In this document: piece after piece, positions 1-6,111 of the stretch
How positions within the stretch are numbered: the stretch's first letter is position 1
How the letters are laid out: every line of letters begins with the position of its first letter
NCBI GenBank assembly: GCA_005888925.1
Contig: VBCP01000094.1
Span: 1 to 7,107, forward strand
Reading direction: 5' to 3'
DNA length: 7,107 nucleotides
Source: Betaproteobacteria bacterium
GTDB lineage: Bacteria > Pseudomonadota > Gammaproteobacteria > Burkholderiales > SG8-39
Notes under the pieces: model-generated
What the model saw: the letters and a program-made list of their open reading frames with translations, nothing else
What the model was told of the DNA's origin: nothing
The model's database searches: none
Made by a program: the position numbers and the translations under genes

Positions 1-632
1 CGCTTCGCCTCCGCGACATACTTGTTCCCCGGCCCGACGATGATGTCCGCCGGCTTTCCCGTAAACAGGCCGTAGGCCAGCGCGGCAATCGCCTGCACCC
101 CGCCGAGCGTCAGCACCACGTCCGCGCCCGCGACCTGCATCGCGTAGAGCACCTGCGGATGAATCCCCTCGCCCTTGTAAGGCGTCGATGCCGCCACCAC
201 CGTCGGCACCCCCGCCGCCTTCGCCGTCGCGATGCTCATATACGCCGACGCGATGTGCGCATAGCGCCCGGTGGGCACATAGCACCCGGCGACATTGATC
301 GGCACGAGGCGCTGCCCCGCTCTAAGGCCCGGCGCCACCTCGGTCTCGAACTCGCGCAGCGACGCCTTCTGCGCCAGCGCGAAGCGCCTCACGCGCTCGG
401 TGGCGAATTCGATATCGCGCTTGATGCCTACCGGGATGTCGCGCGTGCGTCGCTCCATCTCTTCGCGGTGGACCACGATCTCGCCGGTCCAGCGATCCAG
501 CTTGTGCGCGTACTCCTTCACTGCCGCCTCGCCGCGCTTCTCGATATTGACGAGCATCTGATCGACGACCTGGCGCGCGTTGCCGCTCTCGGTGTCCGGC
601 GTGTTGCCGGCCTTCTTCAGGTGCAAGGGCAT
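1..632 (-). CDS. Histidinol dehydrogenase family NAD-dependent dehydrogenase, N-terminal part
   Basis: The gene runs leftward off the window; 210 complete codons are visible, about half of a usual ~430-residue family member. The family oxidises a primary alcohol to an acid with NAD and a zinc ion. Diagnostic segments are visible: PINVAGCYVP (residues 111-120), an ATAKAAGVP stretch near 135-143, LGGVQAIAALAYG (176-188) and GPGNKYVAEAK (200-210), matching the conserved HisD core. The zinc ligands and catalytic Glu/His pair lie in the missing half. No other his gene is nearby, and the GCYVPTGRY wording recalls catabolic members such as sulfopropanediol 3-dehydrogenase (HpsN) more than biosynthetic HisD, so a catabolic dehydrogenase is inferred. 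The start chosen is ATG at 632-630 (MPLHLKKAG), typical of this subgroup; an in-frame ATG at 659-657 would add nine residues. Neither has a strong Shine-Dalgarno sequence. Family membership is secure; the substrate is not known. Confidence 0.9.
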   Translation of the reverse strand, partial: MPLHLKKAGNTPDTESGNARQVVDQMLVNIEKRGEAAVKEYAHKLDRWTGEIVVHREEMERRTRDIPVGIKRDIEFATERVRRFALAQKASLREFETEVAPGLRAGQRLVPINVAGCYVPTGRYAHIASAYMSIATAKAAGVPTVVAASTPYKGEGIHPQVLYAMQVAGADVVLTLGGVQAIAALAYGLFTGKPADIIVGPGNKYVAEAK

Positions 633-692
633 CGTGCACGCGAGCCTATCATTTATCATGAAGCGCACTCGCCTTACCATCCACCACACCAG
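633..692. promoter_or_regulatory. Divergent intergenic region, probable promoter and operator zone
   Basis: These 60 bases separate two divergently oriented genes, so both promoters must lie here or run into the coding ends. The centre (645-660) is AT-rich in an otherwise very GC-rich window. It contains a tandem direct repeat, TATCAT at 647-652 and again at 654-659, separated by one T. Each copy matches five of six positions of a sigma-70 -10 element on the plus strand, but no convincing -35 box sits about 17 bases upstream. No clear palindromic operator was found. The plus-strand gene has no recognisable Shine-Dalgarno sequence just before its ATG. The promoter role is inferred from gene layout and base composition. 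Confidence 0.4.
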
Positions 693-2405
693 ATGAGAGA
701 GCTGAGAGCCGAAGCGCTCGTCATAGGCGGCGGCGCCGCCGGAACCTACGCGGCGCTCTGCCTGCACCGCCAGGGCGTGGCGCCGCTGGTGATCTCCAAG
801 GGTCTCGTCGGCAAGAGCGGGGCTTCGATCTTTGCCGGCAACCTCGTCATCTCCGGTCGCGTCCTCGGCAACACGGAAGAAAACGCGCGCGACACCGCCG
901 AGTTCCTGATCAAGTACCACAACCAGTTCCTCATCGATCAGGAGTACGCGAAGCGCTGCGGGCAATGGATTGCCGAGGTGTACTACCCCGAGCTCGAGGA
1001 AGCGGGCCTGTACCTGCGCCGCGACGACGCGGGCAACGTCGTGACCAGCCCCGGGCGCCTGCGCAGCGTCGCAGCCAACGTCCAGGGAAACTCGGGCGTT
1101 CCTTTCATGGACCTGCGGCGCAAGCAGCTCATCCGCGCCGGCATCCCGATGCTCGAGGAGGTGGTGGTCACCGCGCTGCTGCAGGCCGAGTCGGGCGAAG
1201 TGTGCGGCGTGCTGGCGCTCGACATCGCCTCGGGCGAGATCTTCTGCGTGCGCGCCAAGGCCGTAGTGCTCGCGACCGGCTACGCCGACCGGCTGCACCG
1301 ACGCTCCACCGGAACGCGCGAGATGTCGGCGGACGGCATCGCGCTCGGCTGGCGCGCGGGCGCCGAGCTCGTGAATCTCGAGATGCAGTGGTGGCACACC
1401 AACGACGTGCGCTACCCGGCCAACTGGCAGCGCATGCAGGTCTACCCGAACCCGATGCTCGGGTCGTGGAAATCGGCGCGCAACGTGAACGCGAAGGGCG
1501 AGGTGTTTTTCGACCAGCAGGAAGACGACCCTCTCGCCTTCGGCCCCTACACGGTGCAGCTGAAGCGCCTGGTGAAGCAGGTGCGCGAGGGCAAGGCGCG
1601 CTACGACGGTGACTATTACTCGGGCTTTGATCATGTCGATCCGGCGGAGGTGGACGCGTACACCACGTACGCGAAACTCTTCAAGCAGCTCGGTCTCGAC
1701 GTCGGGCGCGACCTCGTGGAGACGGCGGTGTCGGCGCATTACCGGCAAGGCGGACTGCTCGTCGATCCGGCGACCATGGCGTCCACGGTGCCCGGCCTGT
1801 TCGTCGCGGGCGGCGTCGGCGGCCACAGCAACGGGCTGATCGCGCTCGTCACCTACGACGGCAAGGTGGCCGCCGACTCCGTGGCGCAGCATGTGCGCGA
1901 TCGTCCCTACGCCTCGCTGCCGCCGCACAAGGCGGAGGAGGAGGCGAAGCGCCTGCAGGGGTTGCTCAAGCCGGGCGCCACGCCACCGGTGCGGGTGAAG
2001 AAGATGATTCGCGAGCTCATGTGGAACGACATGGGCGTGGAGAAGAACGAGGCCGGCATGCGCCGCGCGCTGGAAGGGCTGCAGGAAATCCGTGCCGCGG
2101 TGTTGCCGGCGATGGGCGTCACGAACCTGACCAAAATCATGAACCATGGCTGGCTTGACGCGATCGACGCGGTGAACATGGTCGAGGCATGCGAGCTGAT
2201 GGTGCATTCCGCGCTCAACCGCACCGAGAGCCGCGGGCCGTTCATCCGCACCGACTATCCGGAGATGGACAACGAGAGCTGGCTGGCGCAGAACATCCTG
2301 GTCCCCACCGCTGACGGAGGCTTCCGCTTCGAGAAGCGTCCGTACGCCACGCCGTACTTCCAGCCGGAGTTCGTGCGCAAGGACAACCTGGCGGTGCAAT
2401 GGTGA
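693..2405 (+). CDS. SdhA/FrdA-family FAD-dependent oxidoreductase (flavoprotein subunit), divergent
   Basis: A 570-residue protein of the succinate dehydrogenase/fumarate reductase/aspartate oxidase flavoprotein family, likely the cytoplasmic catalytic subunit moving electrons between an organic substrate and FAD. The Rossmann motif is VIGGGAAGTYAAL (GxGxxG at 12-17); a second FAD segment AVVLATGYA lies near 190-198. EMQWWHTND (230-238) and AHYRQGG (348-354) keep the family active-site histidines (H235, H349). FVAGGVGGHSNGL (370-382) contacts FAD, and RTESRGPF (510-517) opens the conserved C-terminal domain, ending like SdhA with NESWLAQNI. By eye, the SHT-type histidine that covalently holds FAD in SdhA/FrdA is absent (GKSGAS, 40-45), and the loops bearing the two substrate arginines differ. 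This points to non-covalent FAD and a substrate other than succinate. The ATG at 693 places the Rossmann fold about ten residues in, as usual; the open frame continuing upstream is antisense to the neighbouring dehydrogenase. It is the first gene of the plus-strand operon. Confidence 0.88.
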   Translation: MRELRAEALVIGGGAAGTYAALCLHRQGVAPLVISKGLVGKSGASIFAGNLVISGRVLGNTEENARDTAEFLIKYHNQFLIDQEYAKRCGQWIAEVYYPELEEAGLYLRRDDAGNVVTSPGRLRSVAANVQGNSGVPFMDLRRKQLIRAGIPMLEEVVVTALLQAESGEVCGVLALDIASGEIFCVRAKAVVLATGYADRLHRRSTGTREMSADGIALGWRAGAELVNLEMQWWHTNDVRYPANWQRMQVYPNPMLGSWKSARNVNAKGEVFFDQQEDDPLAFGPYTVQLKRLVKQVREGKARYDGDYYSGFDHVDPAEVDAYTTYAKLFKQLGLDVGRDLVETAVSAHYRQGGLLVDPATMASTVPGLFVAGGVGGHSNGLIALVTYDGKVAADSVAQHVRDRPYASLPPHKAEEEAKRLQGLLKPGATPPVRVKKMIRELMWNDMGVEKNEAGMRRALEGLQEIRAAVLPAMGVTNLTKIMNHGWLDAIDAVNMVEACELMVHSALNRTESRGPFIRTDYPEMDNESWLAQNILVPTADGGFRFEKRPYATPYFQPEFVRKDNLAVQW

Positions 2406-3400
2406 GCCTCGACGCGCGGCGCATCGGGCAGCTCGAGAACCGCGACACGCTCGAAGCGAAGCTGGGCGCCCTCCGCGAGGGCGACATGATCAAGGCGCAG
2501 GTGCGCCGCTTTTCCCCGGGGGAACAACCGTATTACGAGACCTTCGAGGTGCCCTACCAGAAATGGATGCGGGTGCTCGATGTGCTCATCTACATCTCGG
2601 AAGAGCTCGATTCGGATCTCAGCTATCGCTGGTACTGCGGCTCCAAGATGTGCGGCACCTGCGCGCTGCGCGTGAACGGCCGCGAAATCCTCGCCTGCTG
2701 GGCTGCGGCCGAGCCCGAGATGACCATCGAGCCGTTGCGCAATCTGCCGGTGATCCGCGACCTCACCGTCGATCGCCGGCCCTACGAGAAGCGCTTCCTC
2801 GAGCTCGAGCCGTGGATTCACCGCGACGAGCCTTATCCGGGCTTCCCTGAGCCGCTGACGCACCGCGAGATGCGCTTCACCTCCAAGGCGCTCGACTGCA
2901 TAAGCTGCGCCGCCTGCTACTCGGCCTGCCCGGTCGTCGGCCTCGGCGACCTCACGCGCTTCTGCGGTCCGGCGCCGCTGGTGCAGCTCGGCCAGGCGGC
3001 GCTCGACCCGCGCGACTCGCGCGAACGCTCGCAAGAGCTGATCGAGCAGGCGTCGATCTTCAGCTGCGTGTCGTGCTATCGCTGCGAGGAAGTCTGCCCC
3101 GCCAGCATCCCGATCGTGTCGAAGGTGATCGAGCCGCTGAAGGCGCTCGCCTACCGCACGGCGCGCAAGAAGCCGCGGCATCCGCAAACGTTCCTCGGCA
3201 TCATCCGCCGCCGCGGGCGTATCGATCCGTCCGAGCTCGTGCTGCGCGTCCAAGGATTGCGCGCCCTGGCCCGCTTGCGCTGGGCAGTTTCGTTATTGAT
3301 AAGGAGGAAGGTGAATCCGTGGGCCACCGTCTTCGGCCGGCCGATTCCCGGCATCGCCTCCGTGCGGCGCCTCTTCCGCACCTTCCTGAGGACCTCGTGA
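2399..3400 (+). CDS. SdhB/FrdB-family iron-sulfur subunit with three cluster motifs
   Basis: A 333-residue electron-transfer subunit, expected to carry electrons from the FAD subunit through an Fe-S chain. The N-terminal plant-ferredoxin-like domain holds the [2Fe-2S] motif C80-x4-C85-x2-C88-x11-C100. The C-terminal ferredoxin domain has C167-x2-C170-x2-C173-x3-C177-P, the family segment FCGPAPL (188-194) followed by DPRDSR, and C223-x2-C226-x2-C229-x3-C233-P. C226 is extra compared with the C-x5-C-x3-C pattern that binds [3Fe-4S] in classical SdhB, so this cluster is predicted to be [4Fe-4S], as reported for type E enzymes. About 100 residues follow the last cysteine, far more than in E. coli SdhB, rich in Arg and with amphipathic stretches. 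The start overlaps the upstream gene by 7 bases. An internal ATG at 2486 (MIKAQVRRF, nearer the usual SdhB start) with GAGG five bases upstream is a real alternative, though the codon bias between the two starts looks coding. Confidence 0.88.
   Translation: MVSLDARRIGQLENRDTLEAKLGALREGDMIKAQVRRFSPGEQPYYETFEVPYQKWMRVLDVLIYISEELDSDLSYRWYCGSKMCGTCALRVNGREILACWAAAEPEMTIEPLRNLPVIRDLTVDRRPYEKRFLELEPWIHRDEPYPGFPEPLTHREMRFTSKALDCISCAACYSACPVVGLGDLTRFCGPAPLVQLGQAALDPRDSRERSQELIEQASIFSCVSCYRCEEVCPASIPIVSKVIEPLKALAYRTARKKPRHPQTFLGIIRRRGRIDPSELVLRVQGLRALARLRWAVSLLIRRKVNPWATVFGRPIPGIASVRRLFRTFLRTS
2477..2480 (+). promoter_or_regulatory. Possible Shine-Dalgarno site for an alternative start of the Fe-S subunit
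   Basis: GAGG lies five bases before an in-frame ATG at 2486-2488. This is better placed than anything before the ATG at 2399, where the nearest candidate (AAGGAC) is about 14 bases away. If used, it would shorten the protein by 29 residues to begin MIKAQVRRF, a position typical of SdhB-family proteins. Either start is possible, and the motif may be chance in such GC-rich sequence. Confidence 0.3.
3387..3392 (+). promoter_or_regulatory. Shine-Dalgarno site for the CCG-domain gene
   Basis: TGAGGA ends four bases before the GTG at 3397-3399. It supports this GTG, which overlaps the previous stop codon as GTGA, as the true start. No ATG occurs at the N-terminus of the conserved CCG domain. Confidence 0.5.
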
Positions 3401-4287
3401 AGCTCGCCTACTATCCCGGCTGTTCGGCGCAGAGCACCTGCAAAGAATTGAACGTAAGCACGCAGCTCGTCGCCAGCAAGCTCGGCCTCGAGCTGCACGA
3501 GTACCGCTCGGCCACCTGCACCGGGAGCCGCGAGATCCGCGCCGTCCAGCCGGAGCTCTTCCTCGCGCTCAACACGCGCATCCTCGCCATGGCCGAGCGC
3601 GACGGCCTGCCGCTGATGACGATCTGCAATACCTGCACGCTCAACTTCCTCGACGTGATCCAGATGCTCGCCGAGGACAAGGAGGCGCTCGCCCGCGTAA
3701 ACGCCAGCCTCGCCGAAGAAGGCCTGCGCTACGAAGGACGCGCGGTGGTCAAGCACTTCCTCTGGGTGCTGCTCGAGGACATCGGAGAGGAAAGACTGCG
3801 CGGCATGGTGAAGCGGCCGCTCGCCGGCCTGGATGTGGGCGCCTTCTACGGCTGCCATATCACCCGTCCGCCCGGCCATTACGGCTTCTTCGACTCGCGC
3901 AACAACCAGGCGCTGGAGAAGCTGAACGCGATCCTCGGCGCGCGATCGATCGACTATTCTGGCCGCACCGAATGCTGCGGCTTCCATACCGCCGCTCACG
4001 AAGAGGCCGTGGCGATCAAGCTGGTCGGCAAGCACCTGAAGAACGCCAGGGACAATGGCGTCGCCGCCATCGTCACTCCCTGCCCGCTCTGTCATACGGT
4101 GCTCGACGCCTACCAGCCCGACATGGAACGGGACACGCAGACGCGTCTCGGACTGCCGATCATCCACCTGCCGCAGCTCGTCGGGCTGGCACTCGGGCTG
4201 ACACCCGAGGAGCTGCAGATGGACAAGCATGTCGTGCCGCTCGACCTCGCGACCCGGCGAAAAGTCATTCCTATCGCGGCGGCTTGA
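3397..4287 (+). CDS. CCG-domain protein, HdrB/SdhE-like redox subunit
   Basis: A 296-residue protein of two cysteine-rich CCG domains, the fold found in heterodisulfide reductase HdrB, the SdhE/MfrE subunits of type E succinate dehydrogenases/fumarate reductases, and the C-terminal part of methanogen TfrB. The second domain is canonical: C153-x39-C193-C194-G-x33-C229-x2-C232, with YGCHITRP leading it; this motif binds a non-cubane [4Fe-4S] cluster in studied relatives. The first domain reads C9-x31-C41-T42-G-x33-C77-x2-C80, so the second cysteine of CCG is a threonine. No transmembrane segment is evident. As in type E enzymes, it probably replaces the haem-bearing membrane anchor and passes electrons to a quinone, thiol or other carrier. 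The GTG start overlaps the Fe-S gene stop by four bases (GTGA); the open frame upstream to 3073 is only antiphase sequence inside that gene. It is followed four bases later by livH. Confidence 0.87.
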   Translation: MKLAYYPGCSAQSTCKELNVSTQLVASKLGLELHEYRSATCTGSREIRAVQPELFLALNTRILAMAERDGLPLMTICNTCTLNFLDVIQMLAEDKEALARVNASLAEEGLRYEGRAVVKHFLWVLLEDIGEERLRGMVKRPLAGLDVGAFYGCHITRPPGHYGFFDSRNNQALEKLNAILGARSIDYSGRTECCGFHTAAHEEAVAIKLVGKHLKNARDNGVAAIVTPCPLCHTVLDAYQPDMERDTQTRLGLPIIHLPQLVGLALGLTPEELQMDKHVVPLDLATRRKVIPIAAA

Positions 4288-4291
4288 GTCC

Positions 4292-5149
4292 ATGGAAATA
4301 CTGCTGCTGCTCGCGATGAACGGCCTGGTCTGGGGATTGATCATCGCCCTGATCGCGCTCGGTCTCTCGATCATCTTCGGCCTGCTCGACATCATCAACA
4401 TCGCGCACGGCGACTTCTTCATGGTCGGCACCATGGTCGCCTGGGCGACGGTGCAGATGACCGGCAACTTCTGGCTCGCCTTCCTCGCCGCGCCGCTGAT
4501 CGGCCTCGTGCTCGGCGCGATCATCCAGCGCGTCGTCATCCAGCCGATCCGCAACGCCGCGGCGCTCTCCATCGTCGCCACCTTCGGCCTTTCAATGATC
4601 CTGCAGGAGACCGCGCGCCTCACCTTCGGCGCGGTGCCCAAGCGCCTGCTGCCGCCGATCGAGCAGACGATCCGCCTGTTCGGCATCGACTATGAGGTGT
4701 ATCGGCTGTTCGCGGCGGCTCTCGCGATCGCCGCGCTCGCCGGCTTCTTCCTCTATCTCCACCACACGAAGACCGGCACGTGGATGCGGGCGGTGCGGCA
4801 CGACCCCGACACCGCTATCGCCATGGGCATCCCCGCGGAGCGGGTTTACGTCCTCACCTTCGCCATCGGCTTCGCGCTGGCCGCCTTCGGCGGCGCGGTC
4901 GCCGCGCCGATCACCACGGTGGACTTCCGCGGCGGCGTCGACATCCTGCCGGTGTGCTTCATGGCGGTGATCATCGGCGGCCTCGGCAACCTGCCCGGCA
5001 CGGCGGCCGCGGCGGTGCTGCTCGCCTTCATGGAAGGCATCATCCAGAGCTTCGCCGACCCGACAGTGGCGCGCATCGCTTCGCTGGTGCTGATGAGTGC
5101 GGTGCTGCTCGTGCGGCCGCAGGGCCTCTTCAAGGGATTCGCCCGGTGA
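4292..5149 (+). CDS. livH: Branched-chain amino acid-type ABC transporter permease LivH
   Basis: A 285-residue inner-membrane permease of the HAAT importer family, which takes up branched-chain amino acids and also urea, amides, aromatic acids and other small carboxylates. Nearly the whole chain is hydrophobic, with about eight candidate membrane segments (for example around 5-35, 60-83, 92-110, 137-156, 187-206 and 216-272). The LivH hallmark DIINIAHGDFFMVG lies at 33-46. The cytoplasmic loop TGTWMRAVRHDPDTAIAMGI (161-180) is the EAA-like coupling segment that contacts the ATPases, and the end RPQGLFKG is typical. The start is ATG at 4292, four bases after the CCG gene stop; the frame opens earlier, but those codons lie inside that gene. 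No clear Shine-Dalgarno site precedes it, so translational coupling to the CCG gene is likely. The substrate cannot be read from the permease. Confidence 0.93.
   Translation: MEILLLLAMNGLVWGLIIALIALGLSIIFGLLDIINIAHGDFFMVGTMVAWATVQMTGNFWLAFLAAPLIGLVLGAIIQRVVIQPIRNAAALSIVATFGLSMILQETARLTFGAVPKRLLPPIEQTIRLFGIDYEVYRLFAAALAIAALAGFFLYLHHTKTGTWMRAVRHDPDTAIAMGIPAERVYVLTFAIGFALAAFGGAVAAPITTVDFRGGVDILPVCFMAVIIGGLGNLPGTAAAAVLLAFMEGIIQSFADPTVARIASLVLMSAVLLVRPQGLFKGFAR
5132..5137 (+). promoter_or_regulatory. Shine-Dalgarno site for livM
   Basis: AAGGGA lies eight bases before the GTG at 5146-5148, inside the end of livH. It supports that GTG as the livM start in preference to distant in-frame ATGs within livH. 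Confidence 0.5.
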
Positions 5150-6111
5150 GCCGGCGCGCGCTCGAGCGCGCCATCCTCGTCGCCTTCGGCGTGGCGATGG
5201 TCGCGGTCCCGTGGCTGGTGCCGGCGCTGCTCGGCTCCTTCTGGGTGAGCGTCATCGCCGAGATCCTGATCTGGTCGCTGCTCGCGGCGAGCGTGAATCT
5301 GCTCTTCGGCTACGTCGGCCTGCTGTCCTTCGGCCAGGCGCTCTACTTCGGCTTCGGCATGTACGGCGTCGGCATCGGCATTGCGCACCTGGGCCTGTCG
5401 TTCTGGCCCGCTTTCGGCCTCGGCATCGTGGCGTCGGTGGCGATGGCGCTGGTGGCCGGCATCTTCGCGGTGCGCCTGACGTGGCACTACTTCGCCATCA
5501 TCACTGTGGTGTTCTCGCTGATCTTCTATTTCCTGTTCCTGACCATCAAGCCGGTGACCGGCGGCGATGACGGCATCAACTTCACGCTGCCGCCGACGTT
5601 CCGCTTCGGCCAGACCGAGATCGGCCTCGCCGACAGCACGTTCCAGTATTTTTTCATCCTGTTCTGCGTCGCCGCCTGCTTCTGGCTGATGCACCGCGTG
5701 ATCCAGAGCCCGCTCGGCAAGGCGCTGATGGCGATCCGCGACAACGACGTGCGCGCCTCGCTTATCGGGCTGAACATCTACCGCCTGCGCCTCGTGGCGT
5801 TCGTCATGGCCGGCTTCCTTGCCGGCGTGTCGGGCGCGCTGTTCGCCTTCTTCGGCCGCTATTCCTCCGCCTCGTACATGTTCTACCACGTGTCCGGCGA
5901 GGCGGTGGTCTGGGCGATCGTCGGCGGCACGGGCACGCTCTTCGGTCCGCTCGTCGGCACCGGCATCTTCATCCTGGTGCGCGAGGTCGTGTCGACGCAG
6001 TGGCAGCACCACCTGCTGATCGTCGGCGTGATCGCGATCCTGATCGTGATCTTCGCGCCGAAGGGATTCGTCGGCCTCTGGCGCGGGCTCATGAACCGCG
6101 TTACCTCGTGA
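5146..6111 (+). CDS. livM: Branched-chain amino acid-type ABC transporter permease LivM
   Basis: A 321-residue second permease that pairs with LivH to form the membrane channel. The LivM hallmark NLLFGYVGLLSFGQALYFG lies at 51-69. The EAA-like loop SPLGKALMAIRDNDVRA (188-204) is the expected contact for the LivG/LivF ATPases, and the end FAPKGFVGLW (303-312) is typical of the family. Hydrophobic segments recur near 9-31, 33-56, 60-82, 86-108, 114-133, 166-184, 214-236, 252-278 and 288-306. The length fits LivM without the N-terminal extension found in some versions. The GTG start overlaps the livH stop by four bases (GTGA) and has AAGGGA eight bases upstream. Family assignment is firm; the transported compound is unknown. 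Confidence 0.93.
   Translation: MSRRALERAILVAFGVAMVAVPWLVPALLGSFWVSVIAEILIWSLLAASVNLLFGYVGLLSFGQALYFGFGMYGVGIGIAHLGLSFWPAFGLGIVASVAMALVAGIFAVRLTWHYFAIITVVFSLIFYFLFLTIKPVTGGDDGINFTLPPTFRFGQTEIGLADSTFQYFFILFCVAACFWLMHRVIQSPLGKALMAIRDNDVRASLIGLNIYRLRLVAFVMAGFLAGVSGALFAFFGRYSSASYMFYHVSGEAVVWAIVGGTGTLFGPLVGTGIFILVREVVSTQWQHHLLIVGVIAILIVIFAPKGFVGLWRGLMNRVTS

Noticed and set aside
159..692. Upstream in-frame extension of the flavoprotein, giving a 748-residue protein
   Set aside because: This stretch is the antisense of the HisD-family gene. It is Arg/His-rich with no domain, and the Rossmann motif sits correctly just after the ATG at 693.
2255..3253. Antisense open frame of 332 codons opposite the Fe-S subunit
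   Set aside because: Same compositional shadow. The plus strand has three intact Fe-S cluster motifs in register.
3073..3396. N-terminal extension of the CCG protein to 404 residues
   Set aside because: It is an alternative frame inside the Fe-S subunit gene. The conserved CCG domain begins right after the GTG at 3397, which has a Shine-Dalgarno site.
4229..4291. Earlier in-frame ATG for livH
   Set aside because: It lies within the end of the CCG gene, encodes a polar stretch, and the ATG at 4292 begins the first hydrophobic segment as LivH proteins do.
3151..4686. Long antisense open frame of 511 codons opposite the CCG and livH genes
   Set aside because: Long antisense frames are expected in high-GC DNA. 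The translation shows no recognisable motif, while the plus strand encodes clear conserved proteins throughout.
4846..6012. Antisense open frame of 388 codons opposite livH/livM
   Set aside because: It is low-complexity, rich in Ala, Glu, Arg, His and Asp, and lies opposite conserved permease sequence; a shadow of the real genes.
5132..6069. Repeated AAGGGATTCG at the ends of livH and livM
   Set aside because: Both copies encode the similar GLFKGF and PKGFVG C-termini of the two permeases, so this reflects the family ending and not a mobile or regulatory repeat.
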